Below are positions 7,769 through 16,793 of a DNA stretch of 64,000 nt, in pieces. The notes beneath the pieces are model-generated. The model made no database searches. It was given only the letters and a program-made list of their open reading frames with translations, and had not been told where the DNA came from. A program made the translations under genes and the position numbers. Origin of the DNA: Acinetobacter indicus CIP 110367 (lineage in GTDB: Bacteria; Pseudomonadota; Gammaproteobacteria; Pseudomonadales; Moraxellaceae); assembly GCF_000488255.1 (NCBI RefSeq), contig NZ_KI530754.1:124001-188000 (forward strand). Reading direction: 5' to 3'. Every line of letters starts with the position of its first letter. The first letter of the stretch is position 1.

Positions 7769-9991
7769 TTAAAACAACTGGAAAGCTTTAGATGCCCAGC
7801 CGCGTGCAGCCGATGAACTGACCGCAGGCAAAGGTTGTCCTCCATAAACTACGCTGCCCTGCCGATCCTGATAACTCATCCAGCCAATGGTGTCAGCAAA
7901 GCCAACTGGGGCTTGGCTATAGTCACACACGCCTTGCGGGAAAACCCGATGCAATCGCTGGAGCTGTTCATTGCTAAAGCGGACCGTATTGCCATAATCC
8001 GACACATTTAAAGGTTTCAGCTGACACTTGTTGGCATAGGTGGTCAGGCTGTCCCCGGCCACCATACGCGGTGTGCCATATACCGGTAATCTGAGCGTGC
8101 TGCACAGATTCTCGCGGTTAATGATGCCTGCAGTAATACAGGCATCTTTTACATCTGCCGGTTTGTTTTGGGTCAGTTTGGCAGCAATAGGCAAATCACT
8201 TAAGTCTTTTTCGACATTGCTTAACCAGCGGTCCATATCATTAAAGCTGATTTCCAGACATTTGGCATCGGCAATCATGACCAGATCACCGCCATAAATC
8301 ACATGGTTATTATAATTGCCATGCGCTTTTTCCAGTCGTGCCCGAATAGCAAAGGCACGATAGGCATCATGGAACAGCGCCGGGTCCGGACCTCGACAGT
8401 CAATAATCGCCACTTTATTCAGGTTGTTTCCGACATTAATTAAGCCACTGCGATAGGCATTATTCAGCGCCGTATAATTGGCTTCTAGACGTTCAGGCAC
8501 CGCCTGAATATCAATATCCACACCGCCTATTTTTTCGTTTAACTGTACAAACTGTTCTGGGGTGATGATATTTTTCATCAAGCTGTCTAGGCCATATTGT
8601 ACCCCGACATTATCCATCGGCAGGCCGGCAAAACCGCGACCAATGCGTTTCTCAGTTTCGGTCCACAGCTCCGTTGGACGTGGGGCCAGCAAATTAATTG
8701 CAGCATCCTGAATCGAGCAACGAATGCCTTGAGGATTATTGGTGGCATGATATAACTGCGCCGATGAAATTCCCTTGCAGATGGTATTTGGCCGCGCCAC
8801 ATCAAACTGGGCCAGCTCACTGACATAGCCATTAATTTCAGAAATATGTCCCTGAACATGCGCAATCTGATGCGGCAAGAAGCTTAAACGACCTTCTGGA
8901 GTCTGGAAATAATTAATCATCAGGTGATAATCGGCGAACTGTGAAGCGGTACTCCAGGCATCAGGGAATGAGCAAGTGGGTAAAATCCCCTGATAAATTC
9001 CCGGATAGGCATTGGCCACCCATTGTGCTGCCAGCGCACCACCTGAACAGCCCTGCCCGATGGTATAGCGCAAGGTGCCATACTGCTCAATAAAACGCTC
9101 TTTGGCCATAATCAGCGATTCTGCCTGAATCGCCAGATTACAGTTATGACCGCTATGAGACAGTGCAGTCGACATCACCCCAAAGCCGCGGCCTAAAGCC
9201 AAAATGGTGACATCAGGCAAAATGGAACTTGAAGTGGCAATGACCGTTGGCGCAGAGGCAGACTGGTAATCATTACCACAGCTTTGGCCATGCGTGACCA
9301 CCAGTTTATGGTTAAATTGCGCTTGTGGCTTTAAGGCGGTCCACGGCTGGTTCGGATCATACAACACCGCAAAACGGTATTCATCGCGGTTCTGATAGCC
9401 CACTTCCTCACGCACAATAAATGGCACCGTTAGTCCTTCATCGGTAGTGGTGGTGGCAATATTCTGACTGGCCGGCGGTTGTGCCGGGTCATAACTTTTA
9501 ATGAGTCCCAAGCGATCTTTATAGTAATAGTTATATTGCACAGCCTTTTGACAGAACTGATCGGTCGACGCATTAGTACAGGTCCAGGGCTTTAACTGCG
9601 GGCCAGACAGTAACGGCCCACTTGAAGGATGATTGATCAGGCTTAAATTCTGATAATAACGCCCTGCTTCAACCTTGAGTTGATTATCGCCCAGTTTAAG
9701 TCCTTCAACTAAGGCTTGGCGCTGCTCATTGGCAAATGCATCACTAATATTTTGTCCATTCAGGGACACTTTCAATGCCGTAGTTTGAATATCATCGGGC
9801 AGATCCAGTTTCAGCAATACATCCGAGTCTGTAATTAAATCTGGCCGGGTGGATAACACCTCCACCATTTCCCGTTCTACTTTTGAAGATGTTCCTGAAC
9901 CGGAAGAATCTCCACCTCCGCCACCACAGCCATACAATATGACACTACACACCGCAATATTGAGGCTATTGAATACCAGTTTTCCTTTCAT
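7769..9991 (-). CDS. Secreted lipoprotein, DUF6351 / hydroxybutyrate-oligomer-hydrolase-like
   Basis: The protein begins with a lipoprotein signal (MKGKLVFNSLNIAVCSVILYGC in outline) whose lipidated Cys is followed by a flexible run of Gly and Ser. Starting at the ATG at 9991 gives a 740-residue precursor; an ATG four codons earlier (10003) lacks a ribosome site. The core looks like an alpha/beta hydrolase: an oxyanion-type HGQSCGND segment and a nucleophile elbow GQGCSGGALA with the Ser near residue 316, in the style of DUF6351 proteins and tannase-like or 3-hydroxybutyrate oligomer esterases. It is probably anchored in the outer or inner membrane and hydrolyses an ester substrate, which I cannot name. 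It stands alone, with its own terminator. Confidence 0.75.
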   Translation of the reverse strand: MKGKLVFNSLNIAVCSVILYGCGGGGGDSSGSGTSSKVEREMVEVLSTRPDLITDSDVLLKLDLPDDIQTTALKVSLNGQNISDAFANEQRQALVEGLKLGDNQLKVEAGRYYQNLSLINHPSSGPLLSGPQLKPWTCTNASTDQFCQKAVQYNYYYKDRLGLIKSYDPAQPPASQNIATTTTDEGLTVPFIVREEVGYQNRDEYRFAVLYDPNQPWTALKPQAQFNHKLVVTHGQSCGNDYQSASAPTVIATSSSILPDVTILALGRGFGVMSTALSHSGHNCNLAIQAESLIMAKERFIEQYGTLRYTIGQGCSGGALAAQWVANAYPGIYQGILPTCSFPDAWSTASQFADYHLMINYFQTPEGRLSFLPHQIAHVQGHISEINGYVSELAQFDVARPNTICKGISSAQLYHATNNPQGIRCSIQDAAINLLAPRPTELWTETEKRIGRGFAGLPMDNVGVQYGLDSLMKNIITPEQFVQLNEKIGGVDIDIQAVPERLEANYTALNNAYRSGLINVGNNLNKVAIIDCRGPDPALFHDAYRAFAIRARLEKAHGNYNNHVIYGGDLVMIADAKCLEISFNDMDRWLSNVEKDLSDLPIAAKLTQNKPADVKDACITAGIINRENLCSTLRLPVYGTPRMVAGDSLTTYANKCQLKPLNVSDYGNTVRFSNEQLQRLHRVFPQGVCDYSQAPVGFADTIGWMSYQDRQGSVVYGGQPLPAVSSSAARGWASKAFQLF

Positions 9992-10577
9992 ACGCTCATC
10001 CATAAATTATTATTTTTCTGAAGTTTTTATATGTATAACTTCATTCATGAGCATAAAGATAATTTGACAACAACTATTGTCATTATTGTTATTTATTGTT
10101 TTATGGGCTGTTTTAAAAAATCACCAAAATCAGGGATAAAAACCAAATTCTGCTTCTGAATATCTGATTTAATTTCAAGCTATTTTGCATGACTAAAAAG
10201 ATGAATAGTTATATAACTTTTACTTTAATTAACAAGGTAAATGATTAAATTCTTTTATTCCCGTGTAATATTTTCCGTCTTATTGGAAAATTTTTGTAAC
10301 CATTTAACGATGAAATGAGAAATTCAAAACATCCAAGTTCCAGATAAAAAATGCTTATTTTTGAGCAATAAAACTTTCTCCCCCCACTTTTAACTGTGAT
10401 CTTCTCCTTATGATCAGAAGATCAGAAAAAACTTTCGTAGGTTGAATTGAAAGAGTGTGCTTTAATACGCTGAGTATGAGATGAGCCTCTTACAGTATGT
10501 GCCTCAGATGTGCATACGACTAGCCCCTAACCATGGGGCTTTTTAATGTCTATATGATTTTGAAGTCGTATTAAAAT
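9992..10577. other. A+T-rich gene-free stretch
   Basis: No credible coding frame is seen. It holds the promoter side of the lipoprotein gene (minus strand) and the 3' flank of gltS. A plus-strand terminator with no plus-strand gene before it marks a candidate small RNA, listed separately. Confidence 0.6.
10465..10545 (+). ncRNA. Candidate small RNA ending in an orphan terminator
   Basis: The hairpin AGCCCC (10522-10527) / GGGGCT (10535-10540) followed by TTTT is readable only on the plus strand, where no gene precedes it. Just upstream, TATGTGC and GTGCATA (about 10496-10516) can pair with two G-U pairs, giving a second stem. The 5' end is a guess: TTGAAT at 10442 and TAATAC at 10463 are a weak promoter with short spacing. 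Confidence 0.4.
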
Positions 10578-11801
10578 TTAACCGAAAAATGCAATGATAC
10601 TCTGAATCACCACAGCATTCACAATATCAATAAAAAATGCACCACATAGCGGTACGATTAAAAAGGCTTTGTGCGATGGACCATAGCTATTGGTAACTGC
10701 CTGAATATTGGCAATCGCAGTCGGGGTTGCTCCCATACCAAAACCACAATGCCCTGCTACCAATACAGCTGCATCGTAATTTTTTCCCATAATCCTAAAG
10801 GTCACAATTGCGGTAAATAAAATCAGTACCGCTGTCTGCGCAAACAAAATGGTAATGAGCGGGCCTGCCAAATCGGCCAGTAACCAGAGTTGCAGTGACA
10901 GTAAAGCCATAGATAAATACAGGGATAATGACGCATTTCCGAATACATCAATGGCACGGTCGAAAATATCGACTTTCAGTACATGCTCTAGGAAGTTACG
11001 TACAATCACCCCTGTCCCTAAAGCCCAGACAAAGGTCGGTAGTTCAAACCATCTTCCCTGACTGATCTCTGTCATTTCATTCGCAACAAATATACATAGT
11101 GCAAACATCCCCAAAGTCGACACTGCATTACTGGCTGTAATCAACCGGGTTTTCTTTGGATATTCGAAGGGTGCGGTGTTGATGCTAGTATCGAGTTGTT
11201 GTTCATTGGTCTCTTGCGCTACTGTCTCTGCCAACTGATTTCGTTTAATCAAGAATTTGGCAACCGGACCACCCACAAGCCCACCAATAACCAAACCAAA
11301 AGTAGCACTTGCCATTCCGAGGACAATTGCCCCCTGTATTCCATATTGAGTTTCAAGCACTTCACCCCAAGCACCGGCAGTACCATGTCCACCCGTTAAG
11401 GTAACAGAACCGACAATCAGACCAATCAATGGATCAAGCCCAAGTGCTGTGGCTAAACTCATGCCAACCGCATTTTGTACAACTACAAATAGAATGACAC
11501 AGACCAGAAAGATCAGCAGTGATTTCCCACCTTCTTTGAGCTTGGTAAAGTCTGCACTTAAACCAACAGAGGTAAAGAACATCAGCATCAGAATGGTTTG
11601 AATTTCTGAGTCAAATGTGGCACTGATATTAAAAAATTTATAGAGAATAAAAGCTGTAATCGCTGCGATTAGACCGCCGATTACAGGTTCAGGTAAGTTA
11701 TAGTTTCTAAAGAAGCTAATTTTACTAACAAGATACCGCCCAATAAAAAGAAAAAATACTGCAATCACCAAGGTGCCAAAGGCATCGATTTCATAATTCA
11801 T
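10578..11801 (-). CDS. gltS: Sodium/glutamate symporter
   Basis: This 407-residue protein has the GltS (ESS family) pattern: about ten or more hydrophobic helices, with two inverted halves containing the Gly-rich re-entrant loops GGHGTAGAWGE and GHCGFGMGATPTAIANIQA. It imports glutamate with Na+ across the inner membrane. The longest frame starts at 11828, but the ATG at 11801 (MNYEIDAFGTL) has AGGGA seven bases upstream and matches the family N-terminus. A single-gene unit: no clear minus-strand terminator is seen downstream, and the upstream neighbour is separated by about 120 A+T-rich bases. Confidence 0.95.
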   Translation of the reverse strand: MNYEIDAFGTLVIAVFFLFIGRYLVSKISFFRNYNLPEPVIGGLIAAITAFILYKFFNISATFDSEIQTILMLMFFTSVGLSADFTKLKEGGKSLLIFLVCVILFVVVQNAVGMSLATALGLDPLIGLIVGSVTLTGGHGTAGAWGEVLETQYGIQGAIVLGMASATFGLVIGGLVGGPVAKFLIKRNQLAETVAQETNEQQLDTSINTAPFEYPKKTRLITASNAVSTLGMFALCIFVANEMTEISQGRWFELPTFVWALGTGVIVRNFLEHVLKVDIFDRAIDVFGNASLSLYLSMALLSLQLWLLADLAGPLITILFAQTAVLILFTAIVTFRIMGKNYDAAVLVAGHCGFGMGATPTAIANIQAVTNSYGPSHKAFLIVPLCGAFFIDIVNAVVIQSIIAFFG

Positions 11802-11925
11802 AACATTCCCTATTAGCTTTATTTTCATACAGTTTTAGGAAAACAGTATGAAAAATCAATTTTAGAAATGTTATGCAAGTTATTGTTTCTAGTAATTGTT
11901 TAATTTATGTCCTAAATAGATTCAA

Positions 11926-12147
11926 TTAATACGATGGAATATCATAAACCCAATTGTGTGCTTGCTGGTCTGTCGTACTTTCACAAACATAATAATCATG
12001 ATCCCAAGCATCTTGATGGAAAATTTCCTTTTTGGTATAGGTGACATTTTTACCTTCTTCGACACAGATAAAGCTGTCACCTTGGTCTTTGACTTGGGTT
12101 CCATTGAGGAAACCACCAATACAGAGGAAGCGGGATTTTTTTGCCAT
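11926..12147 (-). CDS. Small hypothetical protein (73 aa)
   Basis: The frame begins MAKKSRFLCIGGFLNG and is rich in polar and aromatic residues, with three Cys. A second overlapping frame (11922-12119) is less protein-like, so this one is preferred. The ribosome site is weak. It lies in the A+T-rich stretch between gltS and the nuclease-like gene. No family is recognised; it may be a foreign gene or remnant. Confidence 0.5.
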   Translation of the reverse strand: MAKKSRFLCIGGFLNGTQVKDQGDSFICVEEGKNVTYTKKEIFHQDAWDHDYYVCESTTDQQAHNWVYDIPSY

Positions 12148-12313
12148 GTATTTACTTCAACTTTTCATTTATTTAAATATACGTGGATTGAACGATCGAA
12201 TGAGCCAACTGTAAAGTTTAAGTTATAAAGTGCGGAGATTACATCCAAATAGCAAACTCAAAATCTAGTTAAAAAATGCAGCATCCAATTTTGCTATCGC
12301 TGCTTTGAGTAAT

Positions 12314-12547
12314 TTAATGTTCATATAGACATAGTTTTTTTTTGACATTATATATGACTTTCATAGGTGGAACATTTTCATATTCAAATTCTTGTAGATT
12401 TGGAAAAGTGTGTTTTAATGTTTTCCAATACTCAACATCATTGTATGTAATATCAATCAGACCAAGGAATTTTTGATCTGATTGATTAAAATTGTGTTCA
12501 ATGCCAATGATTTGGTTTTGAAAGTACCAAAATATACCTATTTTCAT
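12314..12547 (-). CDS. Small hypothetical protein, partner of nuclease-like gene (77 aa)
   Basis: The protein starts MKIGIFWYFQNQIIGIEHNF, continues with an acidic-aromatic middle (DVEYWKTLKHTFPNL) and an ENVPPMKVIYNVKKK segment. The pattern recalls a family of small proteins of unknown role that begin with MKIGIFW-like strands and carry a PRGRVIY-like strand, but I cannot name it. Its ATG overlaps the stop of the nuclease-like gene in ATGA, so translation is probably coupled and the two form one unit. Very A+T-rich. An accessory or immunity-like role is only a guess. Confidence 0.65.
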   Translation of the reverse strand: MKIGIFWYFQNQIIGIEHNFNQSDQKFLGLIDITYNDVEYWKTLKHTFPNLQEFEYENVPPMKVIYNVKKKLCLYEH

Positions 12548-13785
12548 AAATGAATTAATAGATCCAACTCACTTAAACAATCATTAATAAAATCATTTAA
12601 ATCCTTATTATCTTTGATTGATAATAATTTAAAGGCATCGCCCGAAAAGCCTCTTAAATCACCTATAGCTTTACTAACCCATCCGTTAGGAATCTTTTTC
12701 CAATATTTAGGCTCTCCCCATGTCGGATTAAGTTTTAATATATCTTCCAATTTAGTGGAACTTTCTTCAGATAAAGCAATTCCATAGTGAAAATAATCTG
12801 TTGCAGCTACAAATATAAAATTAATGTCTGGCCTTTTCTTACTTTTCAATACACAGCCTATAACATCCCTTTCTGCAGCAGGATTTGAATTACTAATTTG
12901 TTTAAACCACTTTTTACAATTATTAGCTGTGTAGTGGATACTCTTAAATTCTGATGATTTTTCAAAATTTCCCGTTTCTAAAAATTTGCTTTCAACATAT
13001 TCAAATAATTTAAAAAGCAATTCGCCACGATATGCGCTACTATTAAATTGAGTAGATAGCTTTCTGATTGCTTCTAATTCAACAGGTGTTATATCAACTA
13101 ACATCTTTTTCAATTCCTTATTTACTGTTATCAATTCGCCAGTCAAAATTTTTAACAAATTTAAATATTGTCTAATTGCAGACTCTATATTAGGAGTTTC
13201 TTTAACCAAATATAAAATATGATTTTCAAGCCATTTTGTTATATCTTCTTTATAACTCAAACATTGTAAATCTATAGAATTTATTTCATTGTTAGTTATT
13301 AAAAAGTATTTATCATCCTTATTTATTATTTTACCTAAAGATGATTGAGAAGGTTTATTGCCTTGTAAAGTAAGATATATGATTGAAGGTGCTTTTTTCT
13401 TCTCAATACAATAATCATAGTATCTATTTAACTGTTTACTTTGATCCCCTGCATAAATCTTATTTTCTATTATTATCGCCTTATTTTTATTCTCTAACAA
13501 CAAATCAATTTGACCTTGCGCACACCTAAATTCCCTTTTAATAGAAAAGAAATTATCTATCTCAAAATCCAACTTAAAATAACTAATGAAACTTTTTAAA
13601 AATAAATCCTTTTGCCCGTGTGTTCCGTTTGGATCTAATAATTCTTTAAGAATAGGTGTATGTGTAAATACTTCACTACTCCCAACACCTGATAACATCA
13701 ATAAATTAAAAAAATCCCCATGAGCTTTATTTTTATTAATAATTTCTACAGTCTGCTTTATTAACTTATCAATGTATTCTTGCAT
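12544..13785 (-). CDS. PD-(D/E)XK nuclease superfamily protein (PF14281-like)
   Basis: A 413-residue protein with a visible nuclease core. THTPILKELLDPNGTHG (about residues 41-57, with Glu48) is followed by GQIDLLLENK (Asp94), then IIIENK (Glu107, Lys109) and QLNRYYDY (Gln118). This E...D...ExK...QxxxY order is the PD-(D/E)XK fold of the PDDEXK_4 type. Such proteins are often found in defence or mobile regions; DNA cleavage here is inferred from intact residues. The gene is much more A+T-rich than its neighbours, which suggests transfer. It begins only about 10 bases after the acnB terminator hairpin, with no good ribosome site, so its expression may depend on read-through. Confidence 0.8.
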   Translation of the reverse strand: MQEYIDKLIKQTVEIINKNKAHGDFFNLLMLSGVGSSEVFTHTPILKELLDPNGTHGQKDLFLKSFISYFKLDFEIDNFFSIKREFRCAQGQIDLLLENKNKAIIIENKIYAGDQSKQLNRYYDYCIEKKKAPSIIYLTLQGNKPSQSSLGKIINKDDKYFLITNNEINSIDLQCLSYKEDITKWLENHILYLVKETPNIESAIRQYLNLLKILTGELITVNKELKKMLVDITPVELEAIRKLSTQFNSSAYRGELLFKLFEYVESKFLETGNFEKSSEFKSIHYTANNCKKWFKQISNSNPAAERDVIGCVLKSKKRPDINFIFVAATDYFHYGIALSEESSTKLEDILKLNPTWGEPKYWKKIPNGWVSKAIGDLRGFSGDAFKLLSIKDNKDLNDFINDCLSELDLLIHL

Positions 13786-13796
13786 TTAAATACTCA

Positions 13797-13828
13797 AAAA
13801 ATAAGGGCTGATTACTCAGCCCTTATCT
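13797..13828 (-). terminator. Terminator of acnB
   Basis: ATAAGGGCTG / CAGCCCTTAT, ten perfect base pairs with a six-base loop, followed on the minus strand by a six-T run. It lies between the acnB stop and the nuclease-like gene. Confidence 0.9.
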
Positions 13829-13858
13829 TATACCGCTTATTGCTTAATTATCAATTAA

Positions 13859-16498
13859 TTAAGACAATTGAGCAGCAGCAATTTTTTTCGTATCTACATT
13901 TTTAGCAGCATCTGTATATTCAGACATTTGATCAAAGTTCAAGTACTTGTAAATGTCAGCAGACATGCTGTCGATTTGAGAAGCGTATTGTTGATACTCT
14001 TCTGGAGTTGGTAATTTACCAAGAACCGCAGCAACAGATGCAAGCTCAGCAGAAGCCAAGTATACATTCGCGCCTTGACCTAAACGGTTCGGGAAGTTAC
14101 GTGTAGATGTAGACACTACAGTCGTGTTCGGAGCAACACGTGCTTGGTTACCCATACATAATGAACAACCTGGCATTTCAGTACGCGCGCCAGCTTTACC
14201 ATAAATGTTGAAGAAACCTTCTTCCATTAACTGGTGTTCGTCCATACGCGTTGGAGGAGCCAACCATAGACGAGTAGATAAAGAACCACCAGGAACTTTA
14301 TCTAGAAGTTTACCAGCTGCACGGAAGTGACCGATGTTCGTCATACAAGAACCGATGAATACTTCATCAATCTTGTCGCCTTGAACGTCAGAAAGCAGTT
14401 TCGCATCATCTGGATCGTTCGGGCAGCACAGGATAGGTTCGTTGATGTCAGCAAGGTCAATTTCATACACTTTAGTGTATTCAGCGTCAGCATCAGCTTT
14501 AAGCAGTGATGGGTTCGCTAACCATTTTTCCATGTTCTCAACACGGCGCGCCATAGTACGAGCATCGCCATAACCTTGTGAAATCATCCACTTCAGCATG
14601 GTGATGTTAGAACGTAGGTATTCAGCAACTTTCTCTTCAGAAAGTGTGATCGCACAGCCTGCAGCAGAACGTTCAGCAGAAGCATCAGACAATTCGAATG
14701 CTTGCTCAACAGTTAAGTCAGTTTCCATTTCTGTTAAGTCGATCTCTAAGATACGACCAGAGAAGATGTTTTTCTTACCTTTCTTCTCTACAGTCAGGTC
14801 ACCTTCTTTAATTGCGTAGTAAGGAATCGCATGTACCAGGTCACGTAGAGTGATACCAGGCTGCATTTTACCTTTGAACTTCACAAGTACAGATTCAGGC
14901 ATATCCAGTGGCATAACACCAGTCGCAGCAGCGAACGCTACCAGACCAGAACCCGCTGGGAATGAAATACCAATTGGGAAACGAGTATGCGAGTCACCAC
15001 CAGTACCTACTGTATCTGGAAGAAGCATACGGTTTAACCAAGAGTGGATAATACCGTCGCCTGGACGTAAAGATACACCACCACGGTTCATGATGAAGTC
15101 AGGTAGTGTGTGTTGCATTTGCACGTCAACTGGTTTTGGATACGCAGCTGTGTGACAGAAAGATTGCATTACCAGGTCAGCAGAGAAGCCCAAGCAAGCC
15201 AGGTCTTTTAACTCGTCACGAGTCATAGGACCAGTTGTATCTTGAGAACCAACAGTGGTCATCTTCGGTTCGCAGTAAGTACCAGGGCGAACGCCTTGAC
15301 CTTCTGGAAGACCACATGCACGACCAACCATCTTCTGCGCTAAAGTGAAGCCTTTGCCAGAGTCAGCAGGTTGTACTGGAGTACGGAATAAAGAAGATGG
15401 CTCAAGACCTAAAGCTTCACGTGCTTTACCAGTTAAACCACGACCAATGATCAGGTTAATACGGCCACCGGCACGTACTTCATCTAGAAGCACTGGAGTT
15501 TTCAGTTCAGATTCAGCAATTTGTTCGCCGTTTTTGAACGCAGTTACTTTTGCAGCAGCGTGATCGATTTTCAGAGTGATTTCATCACCCATGTTCATGT
15601 TAGAAACATCGATCTCAACTGGTAATGCACCCGCATCTTCCATGGTGTTGAAGAAAATCGGAGCAATTTTACCGCCTAAGCAGTAACCGCCGTCTTTTTT
15701 GTTGGGAATGTGTGGAAGTTCGTCACCGAAGAACCAAAGCACAGAGTTCGTTGCAGATTTACGAGAAGAACCTGTACCAACAACGTCACCAACGTAAGCA
15801 ACCTGGTTGCCTTTCGCGATCAGTTCTTTAATTTGGTTTAATGGACCAACTTCACCAGGAACTTCTGGGTTGATACCATCACGAACGTTTTTCAGCATTG
15901 CATTTGCGTGCAATGGAATGTCTGGACGGCTCCACGCGTCTTGTGCAGGTGACAAGTCGTCAGTATTCGTTTCGCCTGTTACTTTGAAAACAGTCAGTTT
16001 GATTTCTTCTGGAACGTCTGGACGGCTAGTGAACCATTCAGCTTCAGCCCATGATTGAAGTACTGCTTTCGCATTGTCATTACCCGCTTTTGCTTTTTCA
16101 GCAACGTCGTGGAATGCATCAAATACAAGCAGGGTTTTCTTCAGAGCGTCAGCCGCTAAACCACCAAGTTCAGCATTTTCCAGAAGTTCAACTAAAGGCG
16201 CTACGTTATAACCACCAAGCATAGTACCTAGTAAGTAAACCGCACGTTCTTTAGAAACTAATGGAGAAGTCGCTTCGCCTTTTGCAACAGCAGACAGGAA
16301 AGCAGCTTTTACATAAGCAGCTTGGTCTACACCCGCTGGAACACGGTTTTCAAGCAAATCAACCAAGAAAGCTTCTTCACCAGCTGGCGGGTTTTTTAAT
16401 AATTCAACTAATGCAGCGGTTTGAGCATCATCAAGTGGCTTCGGTGGGACTCCGAGTGCGGCACGTTCTTCAACGTGTTGGCGGTAAGCTTCTAGCAC
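13859..16498 (-). CDS. acnB: Aconitate hydratase B
   Basis: This is the AcnB type of aconitase, which interconverts citrate and isocitrate in the TCA and glyoxylate cycles. The N-terminal HEAT-like domain begins VLEAYRQHVEERAALG, then the swivel domain and the iron-sulfur domain with GSCMTNIGHF and PGCSLCMGN; the three cluster Cys are near residues 718, 778 and 781. The longest frame starts at 16549, but a GTG at 16498, eight bases after AGAGGA, matches the family N-terminus and gives 879 residues. It is a single-gene unit with a strong terminator downstream. Confidence 0.97.
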   Translation of the reverse strand: MLEAYRQHVEERAALGVPPKPLDDAQTAALVELLKNPPAGEEAFLVDLLENRVPAGVDQAAYVKAAFLSAVAKGEATSPLVSKERAVYLLGTMLGGYNVAPLVELLENAELGGLAADALKKTLLVFDAFHDVAEKAKAGNDNAKAVLQSWAEAEWFTSRPDVPEEIKLTVFKVTGETNTDDLSPAQDAWSRPDIPLHANAMLKNVRDGINPEVPGEVGPLNQIKELIAKGNQVAYVGDVVGTGSSRKSATNSVLWFFGDELPHIPNKKDGGYCLGGKIAPIFFNTMEDAGALPVEIDVSNMNMGDEITLKIDHAAAKVTAFKNGEQIAESELKTPVLLDEVRAGGRINLIIGRGLTGKAREALGLEPSSLFRTPVQPADSGKGFTLAQKMVGRACGLPEGQGVRPGTYCEPKMTTVGSQDTTGPMTRDELKDLACLGFSADLVMQSFCHTAAYPKPVDVQMQHTLPDFIMNRGGVSLRPGDGIIHSWLNRMLLPDTVGTGGDSHTRFPIGISFPAGSGLVAFAAATGVMPLDMPESVLVKFKGKMQPGITLRDLVHAIPYYAIKEGDLTVEKKGKKNIFSGRILEIDLTEMETDLTVEQAFELSDASAERSAAGCAITLSEEKVAEYLRSNITMLKWMISQGYGDARTMARRVENMEKWLANPSLLKADADAEYTKVYEIDLADINEPILCCPNDPDDAKLLSDVQGDKIDEVFIGSCMTNIGHFRAAGKLLDKVPGGSLSTRLWLAPPTRMDEHQLMEEGFFNIYGKAGARTEMPGCSLCMGNQARVAPNTTVVSTSTRNFPNRLGQGANVYLASAELASVAAVLGKLPTPEEYQQYASQIDSMSADIYKYLNFDQMSEYTDAAKNVDTKKIAAAQLS

Positions 16499-16743
16499 GG
16501 TGTTATTCCTCTTTTTTAAAAAATTACCTGTGAATTCCAGCTTGTTCAAAGCTTCACAAGTAATATGGACTGCAAAATTTTACTAAAATTCCAGTTAAAA
16601 GTTAATGCAAGGAAGGTGTTTCTTTGTGATGCTCATTATTTTATAACTAAATGATGTTCATATTGTTTATACAATAATCAAGCGGAGCACGTTTAGACCC
16701 GTCATTGCTGCTTTTAATCCACTTTAACCGAATTCTAAATAGA

Positions 16744-16771
16744 AAAAAGGCAACACTATGCTGCCTTTTCC
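16744..16771. terminator. Terminator of the 89-aa gene
   Basis: AAAAGGCA / TGCCTTTT hairpin with A-run on one side, about 25 bases after the minus-strand stop at 16794. Confidence 0.75.
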
Positions 16772-16793
16772 GGGTTCCAATTACTATTCAACC

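Noticed and set aside
12314-13785. Classic toxin-antitoxin pair
   Set aside because: The gene order and sizes are compatible, but neither protein matches a toxin or antitoxin family I know; kept as a nuclease unit of unknown role.
16499-16549. Upstream ATG start for acnB
   Set aside because: The extra 17 residues do not fit the family, and the GTG at 16498 has a good ribosome site.
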